64,000 nt of DNA from Yinghuangia elevatio (GCF_040649515.1 NZ_JBEZFP010000029.1:16227-80226); one strand, 5' to 3'; positions 7,825 through 16,180 are shown, counted from the stretch's first letter. Program-made: numbers and translations. The notes: generated by a model from the sequence alone, not told the origin.

Positions 7825-8037
7825 ATGGCCATGGAGCCCGGTAGCTACGACGTCGAGGTCACCTACAACTTCCACGGGGGCAGTGGCCGCGCCACGGTCA
7901 CCCTCATCGTCGCGCCCGGCAACAGCCGCACCGCCCGGGACTTGAAGGAGATCGCCACGGACCAGGCCAAGCGCGACATGCCCGCGGCCGTGGTCCGGGC
8001 CGGCGGGATCAACGTCGTCCGGACCCGAATCCTGTGA
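7825..8037 (+). CDS. Small hypothetical protein, 70 aa
   Basis: The ATG at 7825 follows GAGGAGACAGCC. The protein has beta-rich repeats (YDVEVTYNFHGGSGRATVTLIV) followed by a helix, perhaps a small beta-grasp-like domain. No family recognised. It is translationally coupled to the next gene (GTGA overlap). Confidence 0.6.
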   Translation: MAMEPGSYDVEVTYNFHGGSGRATVTLIVAPGNSRTARDLKEIATDQAKRDMPAAVVRAGGINVVRTRIL

Positions 8038-8273
8038 CCCGCCCGCCTTTCCCCACCGGCGGCACCACCGGCGCGGCGGCGCGACACGTCCGCGTGCGGC
8101 TGTCGGGGCTCGACCCGGCAACGCTCGCCCGCGTCGCCGCTGCGCTCGCCGGCATCGGCGAGACCGGTCCGGTGTCCGCGCCGTACGCCGACCGGCGCGG
8201 CGACGGATACCGGCTGTACCTCGACCTGTACCTGACCGACGACACCGACGCGAACGCGTCCCGGGAGGGATGA
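8034..8273 (+). CDS. Small hypothetical protein, 79 aa
   Basis: GTG start inside the previous stop. The core (VRVRLSGLDPATLARVAAAL, then GYRLYLDLYL) looks like a small alpha/beta unit. Acidic C-terminus. No family recognised. Its stop overlaps the ATG of the next gene. Confidence 0.55.
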   Translation: MTRPPFPTGGTTGAAARHVRVRLSGLDPATLARVAAALAGIGETGPVSAPYADRRGDGYRLYLDLYLTDDTDANASREG

Positions 8274-8464
8274 CCGTGCCGAGGATTCCCGACGACCCGC
8301 GGTTCACCCGCGAACAGCTCGCCGAGGCCGCCGCCGCGCGCGCCGCGCTGCGGCGCCGCAAGAAGAAGCGCACCGACGAGCCCGCGAGCCCGCACGCCGC
8401 CGCCATCCGCGCCGCGGTCGCCGACGTCAACGGCAAGAAGCCCACGACCCGGCACCGCAAGTAG
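8270..8464 (+). CDS. Small basic hypothetical protein, 64 aa
   Basis: The ATG overlaps the previous stop (ATGA). Ala-rich helix followed by the basic run RRRKKKR and a basic tail, so nucleic-acid binding is possible. It closes a chain of overlapping small genes that leads to traB. Confidence 0.55.
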   Translation: MTVPRIPDDPRFTREQLAEAAAARAALRRRKKKRTDEPASPHAAAIRAAVADVNGKKPTTRHRK

Positions 8465-8604
8465 CAGGCGCCGCAAGTCTGTTCGTCCGTCTCGACTCGT
8501 TCAGCGCATCCGGTTTTGTTCGCGCGGCCCCGGCGCTCGCCTGGCAGCACCGCCGGGGCCGCTCCCCATTCGCATGACCAATCATGGATTGGAGAACTCC
8601 CAGC

Positions 8605-10791
8605 ATGACCGACACTGAGCTGTTCGGCCCCGACCTGGGCACCGCGCCCGGGGATGTTGAGGGACACCGCGCGGACGTGATCCCGCTCCGCAAGCCCGTC
8701 CCGGCCGACACCGACACTGACACCGACCCGGCGCCGGCCGATGTCGACGACGGTCCGGCCGTGCCCGTCGACGCGCCGGCGCTGCGGCGTCCGTCGTGGC
8801 GCACGATGGTGCAGGGCGAGAAGCGCCGACCGATCTTCCCGGCGTGGTTGCTCTCGCGTGACGCGTTGAAGGCGCAGGTGCGTTGGGTGCTCTCGCACAC
8901 CGGGCACGTTTTCGCGTTCCACGCGGTGCGCACCCCGGTCTACGCCGCGACCCTCGCGGTGCGTTCGCCGCAAGGGGCGTTGCGGCTGGTCAGCGGCGCG
9001 TTCCGGTGGGCGTCGGACGCCGACGGCCGCCCGGTCCGCGCGAAGGCGATCGAGCGCGCGGACGCCGGCGAGTACCTGCGGCTCCAGAGGCAGCGCGACG
9101 GCCGCGTCAAGTTGCGTGCGACGATCCTCGCCACGGCGACGCTGACCGTCGGCATCCTGCTTACGGCGCTGATCCTGGTCGGACCCGCCTGGGGGCTTGC
9201 GCTGACGTTGATGGGCGTGACCGCCGGTCTGGGGTTCCTCGGGGCCCCGGAGGACAAGCCGATCGTCGCCCCGGCGGTGGTCCGTGCGCAGGTGCAGCGG
9301 CTGACGTCGCTGATCGTGCTGCGTGCCTTGTCGTCGCTGGGCATTGCGGCGCTGAACAGCAAGGACGCGCACATCAACTTCCCCGCGCCGATCACCCGTG
9401 ACGGGCCTGGGTGGCGGGCGGACGTGGAACTCCCGTACGGCGTCACCGTGAACGAGGTCATGGACAAGCGCGACAAGCTCGCGTCCGGACTGCGGCGCCC
9501 GCTGGGCTGCGTGTGGCCGGAGAAGGTCACCGGCGAGCACCCCGGTCTGATGACGCTGTGGGTCGGGGACAAGGACATGGCCGGCGCCGAACAGCCGAAA
9601 TGGCCGCTGGACAAGACCGGTTCGGTGTCGCTGTTCAAGGCCGCGCCGTTCGGCACCGACCAGCGCGGACGCATGGTGGGGCTCACCATGATGTTCGTCT
9701 CGGTCATCATCGGCGCCGTCCCCCGGATGGGGAAGACATTCCTGCTCAGGTTGCTGCTGCTCATCGCCGCGTTGGACGTGCTCGCCGAAATCCACGCGCA
9801 CGAACTCAAGGGCACCGGCGACCTGTCCCCGCTGGAACCGGTCGCGCACCGGTACAGCTCCGGCGAAGAGGACGAGGACATCGAGTACGGCATCGCTGAC
9901 ATGCGCGACATGCGCGCCGAGCTGCGGCGCCGCGCCAAGGTGATCCGGGGCCTGCCGCGGGACCTGTGCCCGGAGAACAAGGTCACCCCCGAACTCGCTG
10001 CCAAGCGGTCCCTCGGACTGCACCCCATCGTCATCGCCGTCGACGAGTGTCAGGTGTGGTTCGAGCACGCCAAATACGGCGCCGAGTTCGAGGAGATCTG
10101 CACCGACCTGGTCAAACGCGGCCCGGCACTGGGGATCATCCTGATCCTGGCCACGCAGCGACCCGACGCGAAGTCGCTGCCCACCGGGATCAGCGCGAAC
10201 GCCATCGTCCGCATGTGCATGAAGGTCATGGACCACACCGCGAACGACATGGTCCTTGGCACGTCCGCGCACAAGAACGGCATCCGCGCGACAATGTTCT
10301 CCCGCGAGGACCGCGGCATCATGTACTTCGTCGGCGAGGGCGCCGACGCGCGGATCGTCCGCTCCTTCTACAAGGACGCCATCGCCGCCGAACGCATCGC
10401 GCTGCGGGCCCGCGGCATGCGGGAAGCCGCCGGGACGCTGTCCGGCTACGCGCTCGACAAGACCGACACCCCCGTGGCCGCGGCGCCGGCGCACGACCTG
10501 CTCGCCGACGTCCTCGCGGTCATGCACGGCGACGAAGCGAAGCTGTGGAACGAGACGGTCGTGGACCGGCTCGCCGCGCTGCGCCCGGACGCCTACGGCC
10601 CGTGGGCCACCCTCGACGCCAAGAGCAAGCCCGCGCAACTGACCGCGGCGCTCAAGCCGTTCGGCGTCAAGACCAAGGGTGTGTGGCTCGCCACCGACGA
10701 CGGCGGCGGCAGCCCCAACCGCGTCGGCATCACCCGCTCCGACATCACCACCGCAATCACCAAACGTGACGGCCGCGCAGCGTCGGACTGA
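8605..10791 (+). CDS. traB: FtsK/SpoIIIE-like conjugal DNA translocase (TraB/TraSA type)
   Basis: A protein of 728 residues from the ATG at 8605 (GGAGA upstream). Two adjacent membrane segments lie at about residues 175-215 (ATLTVGILLTALILVGPAW, LALTLMGVTAGLGFLG). The ATPase has Walker A GAVPRMGKT at about residue 370 and Walker B IVIAVDECQ at about 475, followed by LILATQRPD typical of FtsK motors. The C-terminal 100 residues would hold the winged helix that reads the clt repeats in TraB. Streptomyces TraB moves double-stranded DNA between hyphae without a relaxase, and none is seen here. Candidate target repeats lie directly downstream. Confidence 0.88.
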   Translation: MTDTELFGPDLGTAPGDVEGHRADVIPLRKPVPADTDTDTDPAPADVDDGPAVPVDAPALRRPSWRTMVQGEKRRPIFPAWLLSRDALKAQVRWVLSHTGHVFAFHAVRTPVYAATLAVRSPQGALRLVSGAFRWASDADGRPVRAKAIERADAGEYLRLQRQRDGRVKLRATILATATLTVGILLTALILVGPAWGLALTLMGVTAGLGFLGAPEDKPIVAPAVVRAQVQRLTSLIVLRALSSLGIAALNSKDAHINFPAPITRDGPGWRADVELPYGVTVNEVMDKRDKLASGLRRPLGCVWPEKVTGEHPGLMTLWVGDKDMAGAEQPKWPLDKTGSVSLFKAAPFGTDQRGRMVGLTMMFVSVIIGAVPRMGKTFLLRLLLLIAALDVLAEIHAHELKGTGDLSPLEPVAHRYSSGEEDEDIEYGIADMRDMRAELRRRAKVIRGLPRDLCPENKVTPELAAKRSLGLHPIVIAVDECQVWFEHAKYGAEFEEICTDLVKRGPALGIILILATQRPDAKSLPTGISANAIVRMCMKVMDHTANDMVLGTSAHKNGIRATMFSREDRGIMYFVGEGADARIVRSFYKDAIAAERIALRARGMREAAGTLSGYALDKTDTPVAAAPAHDLLADVLAVMHGDEAKLWNETVVDRLAALRPDAYGPWATLDAKSKPAQLTAALKPFGVKTKGVWLATDDGGGSPNRVGITRSDITTAITKRDGRAASD

Positions 10792-10800
10792 CCGCGGAAC

Positions 10801-10891
10801 GTCGCTAGGTCTAGCGGGCAACCTCGCTAGACCTAGCGACCCCGCTAGCGACCCATTCCCGCGCTGATCAGCGCACTAGTCCCTAGCGACC
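10801..10891. other. Candidate clt (cis-acting transfer locus) with repeated TAGCGACC
   Basis: A perfect 16-bp inverted repeat (arms GTCGCTAGGTCTAGCG 10801-10816 and CGCTAGACCTAGCGAC 10825-10840) starts just after traB. TAGCGACC occurs at 10834, 10846 and 10884, with one inverted copy near 10801, and a GCGCTGATCAGCGC palindrome sits at 10861-10874. The second and third copies extend to CTAGCGACCCAT. TraB proteins recognise short direct repeats in clt, which usually lies next to traB. Confidence 0.6.
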
Positions 10892-10931
10892 CATGCCCGC
10901 AACCAGCGAAAACGCCCTGGAAGGGCCCCTG

Positions 10932-11213
10932 ATGACCCCCACCACGCTCGCTAGCCTGCTCATCCTCGGAACGCTCGCCGGTTACTCCCTGTTGTGCTGG
11001 GTCTCGCCGTTCGGACCGTGCCGCGCCTGCGACGGCACCGGCAACCACACCCCGTGGCACGAGCGCCGCGCCGCCCGCAACGGCACCACGACCAAGCGCC
11101 GGCGCCGCATACGCAAGCCATGCCGCCGCTGCAAGGGCACCGGCGCGCGCCTGCGCATCGGCCGCCGCCTGCACAACGCCGGCCGGCGCCTGCACCACGA
11201 CGGCACCCAGTAA
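10932..11213 (+). CDS. Small membrane protein with two DnaJ-like CxxCxGTG motifs
   Basis: A protein of 93 residues from the ATG at 10932 (GGAAGGG upstream); an ATG at 10893 would place the start inside the repeat region. One hydrophobic segment (LASLLILGTLAGYSLLCWV) is followed by CRACDGTG and, about 40 residues later, CRRCKGTG, with a very basic stretch between and after. The pair could bind one zinc ion as in DnaJ. The topology suggests a membrane-anchored nucleic-acid or protein binder of the transfer apparatus. Confidence 0.62.
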   Translation: MTPTTLASLLILGTLAGYSLLCWVSPFGPCRACDGTGNHTPWHERRAARNGTTTKRRRRIRKPCRRCKGTGARLRIGRRLHNAGRRLHHDGTQ

Positions 11214-11268
11214 CCCGCGCTCGCCCACCCACCCGCGCACCACCCTGACACGCCCTCAGGAGGCTGCC

Positions 11269-11541
11269 ATGGGCACCGACTTCCTCACCCTCACCGCCGG
11301 CGACGGCACCCCGCCCGCCGCTACGCCGGGCGGCGGCACAGTCACCCTCGCTATGCCGGTCATCTGCATCATCCTCGCGGTGCTGCTGCTGGCGAACGGC
11401 AAGGCCCCGAAGCTTGCGGGGTTCTTCCTCTTCCTCGCCGGCGTCGGACTGTCCGGCACGGCGATCGCCGGTTCGCTGTCGACGTCGACGCACACCGCGT
11501 TCAGCGGCATGGTCACCGCGTTCACCGACGCCATCGGCTGA
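11269..11541 (+). CDS. Small membrane protein, Spd-like
   Basis: A protein of 90 residues; the ATG at 11269 follows AGGAGGCTGCC. Two hydrophobic segments (MPVICIILAVLLLANG and AGFFLFLAGVGLSGTAIAG) separated by a short basic loop. Such small membrane proteins in tra regions are called Spd in Streptomyces plasmids; this is a positional assignment only. Confidence 0.6.
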   Translation: MGTDFLTLTAGDGTPPAATPGGGTVTLAMPVICIILAVLLLANGKAPKLAGFFLFLAGVGLSGTAIAGSLSTSTHTAFSGMVTAFTDAIG

Positions 11542-11650
11542 CCACCGGCCGCCCGCCGTGGCCCCGGAGCACACCCCGCACCCCGTGGGGCTGTTCCGGG
11601 ACCGCGGCGGGACGGCCGGAAGGTCCGGCCGCCGCCGTTCGGGAGGAATC

Positions 11651-12115
11651 GTGGCCAACAACGCCACCTACATCACCGTCACCGGCAACCTGACCCGCGA
11701 CCCGGAAGGCGCGTTCACCGCGTCCGGCGTCTTCCGCGCCCGAATCTCGATCGCCGTCACCCCGCGCCGCTTCGACAAGCAGGCAGGCGAGTGGACCGAC
11801 GGCGAAACGACGTTCTGGGACGCCACCGCATGGCGCGCACTCGGCGAGCACGTCGCCGAATCGCTGAACAAGGGCGACCGCGTGATTGCGACCGGCACCG
11901 TGACCACCCACCGGTGGCAGGACGAGGCGACCGGCGAGCCGCGCTCGCGCGTCGTGCTCGACCTGGAGGACATCGGCCCGTCCCTCGCCTGGGCAACCAC
12001 CAACGTCGCCAAGGCCACGCGCACCAACGGCCGCTCCAGCGGCGCCCGTTCGGCGCCGGCCGGCGACGCGTGGGCCGTGAACGGGCCGACCGCGGACAAC
12101 GACGTTCCGTTCTAG
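11651..12115 (+). CDS. ssb: Single-stranded DNA-binding protein
   Basis: A protein of 154 residues from a GTG behind GGGAGGA. The OB fold is clear: YITVTGNLTRDPEG, VFRARISIAVTPRRFD, WDATAWRALGEHVAESLNKGDRVIATGTV. The acidic tip ends in DNDVPF, the partner-binding tail of bacterial SSB. As an element-borne copy it probably serves the element's own replication after excision. It is followed by a strong hairpin. Confidence 0.9.
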   Translation: MANNATYITVTGNLTRDPEGAFTASGVFRARISIAVTPRRFDKQAGEWTDGETTFWDATAWRALGEHVAESLNKGDRVIATGTVTTHRWQDEATGEPRSRVVLDLEDIGPSLAWATTNVAKATRTNGRSSGARSAPAGDAWAVNGPTADNDVPF

Positions 12116-12121
12116 AACCGC

Positions 12122-12167
12122 CCCGGGGCACCCGCACGGTCCGCCAAGACAAGCCGGGTGCCCCGGG
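12122..12167 (+). terminator. Hairpin after ssb
   Basis: CCCGGGGCACCCG (12122-12134) pairs perfectly with CGGGTGCCCCGGG (12155-12167) across a 20-nt loop. It lies between ssb and the next gene and could end the transfer transcript. Confidence 0.6.
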
Positions 12168-12208
12168 CCCAACCGCCCCCGTTTGGGGGCAGAGAGGGAA
12201 TCCCCAGC

Positions 12209-13087
12209 ATGACCCATAACCCGCCCGCGCGTCCCCCCGCGGACGCCACCACGTCCATGACGTTCTACCTCGGCACCCACCAACCCGGATGGCTCGCCAC
12301 CGCAGGCGTGCCGCTGTTCGTCTCCCGTACCCGCATCCACCAAACCCGCCGACCGCGCCGGCGCACCTACCCCCGCGCGATCACCCGCTGGGCGATGGAC
12401 TCGGGAGGGTTCACCGAACTCCAGCGGTTCGGCCGATGGCGCCACACCGCCGCGCACTACGCCGAGGAAGTCCGGTTCATCGCCGAACAGGTCGGCCGGA
12501 TGGACTGGGTGGCACCGCAGGACTGGATGTGCGAACCGATCGTCATCAACGGCGGCACCATCGGCCCGTTGCGGTTCGCCGGCACCGGGCTGAGCGTCGT
12601 CGAGCACCAACACCGCACCGTCACCAACCTGCTTGAACTGCGCGCGTTGGCGCCAAACATGCCGTGGGTGCCAGTCCTGCAAGGGTGGACACTCACCGAC
12701 TACCTCCAATGCGTCGACCTGTACCAGCGCGCCGACGTCGACCTGACCCGCGAACCGCTGGTCGGACTCGGGTCGGTATGCCGCAGGCAGGCCACCGACG
12801 AAGCCACCCGCATCGTGACCACCCTCGCCGGACTCGGGTTGCGACTGCACGGATTCGGGTTCAAGACCCTCGGGTTGCGCAGCTGCGCGCACGCGCTCGC
12901 GTCATCGGACTCCCTCGCGTGGTCCTACGACGCACGCCGCAAACCCCCGATGCCCGGCCACACACACCGCAACTGCGCCAACTGCCAGCCCTACGCGCTC
13001 CGGTGGCGCACGCGGCTGCTGGCCAGCCTGCCCGTGTGGCAACAGCCCGACCTGTTCAACGCCGGCGAGCCGTCCCATGCCGCCTAA
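12209..13087 (+). CDS. Queuine tRNA-ribosyltransferase/DpdA-like protein (orphan)
   Basis: A protein of 292 residues from an ATG behind AGAGAGGGA. A TIM-barrel of the tRNA-guanine transglycosylase superfamily is suggested by AMDSGGFTEL near residue 62, WVAPQDWMCEP, WVPVLQGWTLTDYLQCVDLY, LVGLGSVCRRQ, HGFGFKTLG, and a C-terminal HTHRNCANC that could bind zinc. In DpdA-type relatives the enzyme inserts 7-deazaguanines into DNA. No other dpd or queuosine gene is present in the element. Substrate and target are unknown; DNA modification of the element is one possibility. Confidence 0.65.
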   Translation: MTHNPPARPPADATTSMTFYLGTHQPGWLATAGVPLFVSRTRIHQTRRPRRRTYPRAITRWAMDSGGFTELQRFGRWRHTAAHYAEEVRFIAEQVGRMDWVAPQDWMCEPIVINGGTIGPLRFAGTGLSVVEHQHRTVTNLLELRALAPNMPWVPVLQGWTLTDYLQCVDLYQRADVDLTREPLVGLGSVCRRQATDEATRIVTTLAGLGLRLHGFGFKTLGLRSCAHALASSDSLAWSYDARRKPPMPGHTHRNCANCQPYALRWRTRLLASLPVWQQPDLFNAGEPSHAA

Positions 13088-14519
13088 CCCCACCTTGCCG
13101 GCTCCGGCCGAGCGGGTGTGCTCGCGGTGGACCGGCAACCCGTGCCCGATCACCGACGGGATGCGGTACTACCGACAAGGCTGGTTCTGCCTCGCACACG
13201 CGCCGGTCATCCGCCCGCCCGCGTCCGGAATCCCGGGCACACTGCGGGTGTTGGTGACCGGCTCGCGCACCTGGAACGAACCGGGCCGCGTACGGGTCGC
13301 GCTCGACGCATTGCTGACCCGGGCGCCCACCGGCATGACCGTGGTGCACGGCGCGTGCCCGCGCGGCGCCGACCGGCACGCCGCCGACTGGGCCCGCGAC
13401 CACGCCGACAAGGGCGTGACCGAGGAACCGCACCCCGCCGACTGGAACCAGCACGGGCGCCGTGCCGGGCCCGTGCGCAACGCCGCGATGGTCGCGCTCG
13501 GTGCGGATCGGTGCGCGGCGTTCATCCGCGACGACTCCCCCGGCGCGAGCCACTGCGCGCGCACGGCGGAACTCGCCGGCATCCCCACCCACCGCCACAC
13601 CGCAACCACTTCCCGCCCGGCGGCAACGCCCGCACGGAAGGACTCGCACATGCACCGACCCAACCTGAAAGCCGCCGCGCTCGCGTGCGCCGAACGCGGC
13701 TGGCACGTCTTCCCGCTCGTACCCGGCGCCAAGCGACCCGCGGTCACCGACTGGGAAAACCGCGCCACCACCGACACCGCGCGCATCACCCGCTGTTGGG
13801 ACCACGCTCCCTACAACATCGGCATCGCATGCGGCCCGTCCGGGCTTGTCGTAGTGGACCTCGACACGGCCAAGGACGGGGAAGAGCCGAAGGAACCGTG
13901 GTCGCGCGAGGACGTGACCTGCGGCGCCGACGTACTCGCGGTCCTGGCGAAGAACGCCGAAGCGCCGTACCCCGACAGCACGTTCGCCGTGTCGACGCCG
14001 TCCGGCGGTGCGCACTTGTACTTCCGCGCGCAGGACGGCGCCGACCTGCGCAACACGGCAGGACGGATCGGATGGAAGATCGACACCCGCGCCAACGGCG
14101 GGTACGTCGTCGCCAACGGCAGCATCGTCGACGGGCGTTCGTACGCCACGAGGGTTGACGAAGATCCGATCCCGTTGCCCGGATGGCTGTACGGGCATCT
14201 GCGGCCCGAACAGCGCATCCCGAAGGTGACACCCCCGACCCCCCACCTCAAGCCCGCATACGCCAATGCAGCGCTTTTGGGGGAGATTTCGCGGGTTGAG
14301 AGCACCAAAGAGGGCGGGCGGAACACCGCGCTGTACGAAGCGGCCCGCAACCTGGGCAAGTTCGTCGCGTTCGGCGACCTGCCGCGCCACGAGGTGGAAG
14401 AGCGGCTGCTAATCGCGGCGTTGGCGAGCGGGCTGGGCGAGCGTGAGGCTGCCCGGTCCATCCGGGCCGCCCTCGACTACTCGATCGCGCGCTACCCCCA
14501 CGGTCGGGAGGCAGCATGA
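13077..14519 (+). CDS. SLOG (DUF2493-like) domain fused to bifunctional primase/polymerase
   Basis: One continuous frame of 480 residues. Residues about 15-45 hold a Cys/His cluster (VCSRWTGNPC...FCLAHA). Residues 55-175 are a nucleotide-binding SLOG domain (LRVLVTGSRTW, VVHGACPRGADRHAADWA, RNAAMVALGADRCAAFI). From residue about 195 comes the Prim-Pol domain (ALACAERGWHVFPLVPGAKRP, LVVVDLDTAKDG with the metal-binding Asp pair, STPSGGAHLYFR). An internal ATG at 13650 has GGAAGGA seven bases upstream, so the primase may also be made alone. It acts with the next gene in element replication. Confidence 0.78.
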   Translation: MPPNPTLPAPAERVCSRWTGNPCPITDGMRYYRQGWFCLAHAPVIRPPASGIPGTLRVLVTGSRTWNEPGRVRVALDALLTRAPTGMTVVHGACPRGADRHAADWARDHADKGVTEEPHPADWNQHGRRAGPVRNAAMVALGADRCAAFIRDDSPGASHCARTAELAGIPTHRHTATTSRPAATPARKDSHMHRPNLKAAALACAERGWHVFPLVPGAKRPAVTDWENRATTDTARITRCWDHAPYNIGIACGPSGLVVVDLDTAKDGEEPKEPWSREDVTCGADVLAVLAKNAEAPYPDSTFAVSTPSGGAHLYFRAQDGADLRNTAGRIGWKIDTRANGGYVVANGSIVDGRSYATRVDEDPIPLPGWLYGHLRPEQRIPKVTPPTPHLKPAYANAALLGEISRVESTKEGGRNTALYEAARNLGKFVAFGDLPRHEVEERLLIAALASGLGEREAARSIRAALDYSIARYPHGREAA

Positions 14520-15682
14520 ACACCCCGCCCACCCCCACCCCGGGGATTAGCAGCAGCACTTCACCCGACCACGACGCACCGCGAAGCGACGGCGCCGCGC
14601 TGCTCGACGAGGTGGAGGCGTTCCATCGGCGTTTCAGCGTCTTCCCCACGCAAGCGGCGTACGTCGCCGTCGCGCTGTGGGACGCGCACGCGCACATGGT
14701 CGAGTGCTTCGACTCCACACCGCGGCTCGCGTTCCTCTCGCCCGAACCCGGAAGCGGCAAGTCCCGCGCGCTCGAAGTGGTGGAAACGCTGGTGCCGCGT
14801 CCAATGCCGACGGTCAACGCGTCCGCCGCCGCGCTGTTCCGCTCCGTCGGGGTGGAAGTCGACAACCGCCCGACCGTGCTGTTCGACGAGGTGGACACCA
14901 TCTTCGGACCCAAAGCAGGCGGGAACGAGGAGCTGCGCGGGTGGCTCAACGCCGGGCACCGGCGCGGTGGCGTCATCCCGCGGTGCGTCGGCGACGGCGG
15001 GAACATGACCGTGGTGCAGTTCCAATCCTTCTGCGCCGTCGCGCTCGCCGGACTCGGCTCCCTGCCAGACACGATCCTGACCCGATCGGTCATCATCCGG
15101 ATGCGCCGGCGGGCCCCGAACGAGGTGGTCGAACCGTTCCGCGAACGGCTGCACACTTCCGAGGGCAACGCGCTGCGGGACAAGCTCGCCGCGTGGGCCG
15201 ACAGCGTCCGCGAGCACGTCGCCGGCGCGTGGCCGACCATGCCCGACGGGATCACCGACCGGCCGGCCGACGTGTGGGAGCCGCTCATCGCGGTCGGCGA
15301 CGCCGCCGGCGGCAACTGGCCCGACCGAGCGCGCGCCGCGTGTGTCGAACTGGTCACCGCGTCCAAGGCCAACGACAAGGGATCCGTGGGCATTCGGCTG
15401 CTCACCGACCTGCGCGACGTGGTGTTCAACGGCGCCGACCGCATGCCCACCGCAGCGATCGTGAGCGCGCTCGCCGCGATGGACGATGCGCCGTGGGGAG
15501 ACATGGGCGGCAAGCCCATCGACGCCCGCACGCTCGCCCGCTGGCTCAAGGACTACATGACCGCGGACAACGATCCGATCGTCGCGCGGAACATCCGCAC
15601 CGCGTCCGGGGTGGTCGTGCGCGGCTACTACGCCAGCGACCTTGACGACGCGTGGTCGCGGTACTGCCCTCCCCCCTCCTGA
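14516..15682 (+). CDS. DUF3631-type ATPase, replication protein
   Basis: A protein of 388 residues coupled to the primase by an ATGA overlap. Walker A (SPEPGSGKS) lies at about residues 74-83 and Walker B (VLFDEVD) at 120-126. The C-terminal third (GSVGIRLLTDLRDVVFNGADRM, GKPIDARTLARWLKDY, RTASGVVVRGYYASDLDDAWSRY) matches DUF3631 as I know it. With the primase it probably forms a helicase-primase initiator. A repeat-rich origin candidate follows within 5 bp of its stop. Confidence 0.8.
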   Translation: MNTPPTPTPGISSSTSPDHDAPRSDGAALLDEVEAFHRRFSVFPTQAAYVAVALWDAHAHMVECFDSTPRLAFLSPEPGSGKSRALEVVETLVPRPMPTVNASAAALFRSVGVEVDNRPTVLFDEVDTIFGPKAGGNEELRGWLNAGHRRGGVIPRCVGDGGNMTVVQFQSFCAVALAGLGSLPDTILTRSVIIRMRRRAPNEVVEPFRERLHTSEGNALRDKLAAWADSVREHVAGAWPTMPDGITDRPADVWEPLIAVGDAAGGNWPDRARAACVELVTASKANDKGSVGIRLLTDLRDVVFNGADRMPTAAIVSALAAMDDAPWGDMGGKPIDARTLARWLKDYMTADNDPIVARNIRTASGVVVRGYYASDLDDAWSRYCPPPS

Positions 15683-15686
15683 GAAG

Positions 15687-15887
15687 CGCTACATCCGCTA
15701 CATCTGCTACATCGCAGGTCAGACCCGTGATCGACGTAGCGGACGGCTCATTTTGTCCGCTACACGACCGCTACGCGCCGTGCCCGTCCCGGTGGGCGTG
15801 TAGCGGATGCGTCCGCTACATCCGCACCTATCTGCTACATCGATCATGCCCCTGACCTGCGATGTAGCAGATGTAGCGGATGTAGCG
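15687..15887. other. Candidate replication origin with nested inverted repeats
   Basis: A perfect 36-bp inverted repeat bounds the region (arms 15687-15722 and 15852-15887), each arm made of iterated GCTACATC. Between them are GTAGCGGAC/GTCCGCTAC (15736-15744, 15755-15763) and TGTAGCGGA/TCCGCTACA (15799-15807, 15812-15820), giving many copies of the unit TCCGCTACATC in both orientations. No gene overlaps it. Position directly after the primase and ATPase genes supports an iteron-type origin. Confidence 0.65.
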
Positions 15888-15956
15888 GACCTCAGAAGAC
15901 GGGGGCGGAGGACGCCCCTGCACCATTCGAGCCGCCCACAACCATGAGGAGTTCCG

Positions 15957-16169
15957 TTGCCCGCCGCAGCTCACCGGCAGACGAAGTCCCGGGCGCTCAG
16001 GCTCGTGACTGTCCCGCCCGACACCGGACGACCGCCGTCCATTGCTGAGTACGCGTTGCAAATCGCAGCCGCGGCACCGCCATTGACCGAGGAACAGCGA
16101 CACCGGTTGGCCTTGATTTTCCAAGGCGCCCGCCCACCGCGGCCAATGCCGGTACGAGTCGCAGCCTGA
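15957..16169 (+). CDS. Small integrase-adjacent AICE protein, 70 aa
   Basis: Starts at a TTG five bases after GAGGAG; an overlapping ATG in another frame gives a less plausible protein. The segment SIAEYALQIAAAAPPLTEEQRHRLALIF is familiar from small proteins beside integrases in actinomycete elements. A helical, basic protein; it could be an excision or accessory factor, but no HTH is evident. Confidence 0.6.
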   Translation: MPAAAHRQTKSRALRLVTVPPDTGRPPSIAEYALQIAAAAPPLTEEQRHRLALIFQGARPPRPMPVRVAA

Positions 16170-16180
16170 CAAACAAACCG

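Noticed and set aside
7693..10821. Leftward open frame of over 1000 codons opposite traB
   Set aside because: Product is a His/Arg/Gly/Asp-rich composition typical of antisense frames in high-GC DNA, with no domain; the forward strand carries a complete TraB with Walker motifs.
11522..12892. Leftward 456-codon frame across ssb and the TGT-like gene
   Set aside because: Both genes on the other strand have clear family motifs and ribosome sites; this frame has none.
15687..15887. CRISPR array
   Set aside because: The repeats are short inverted iterons of one word without unique spacers of even length, and no cas gene is present.
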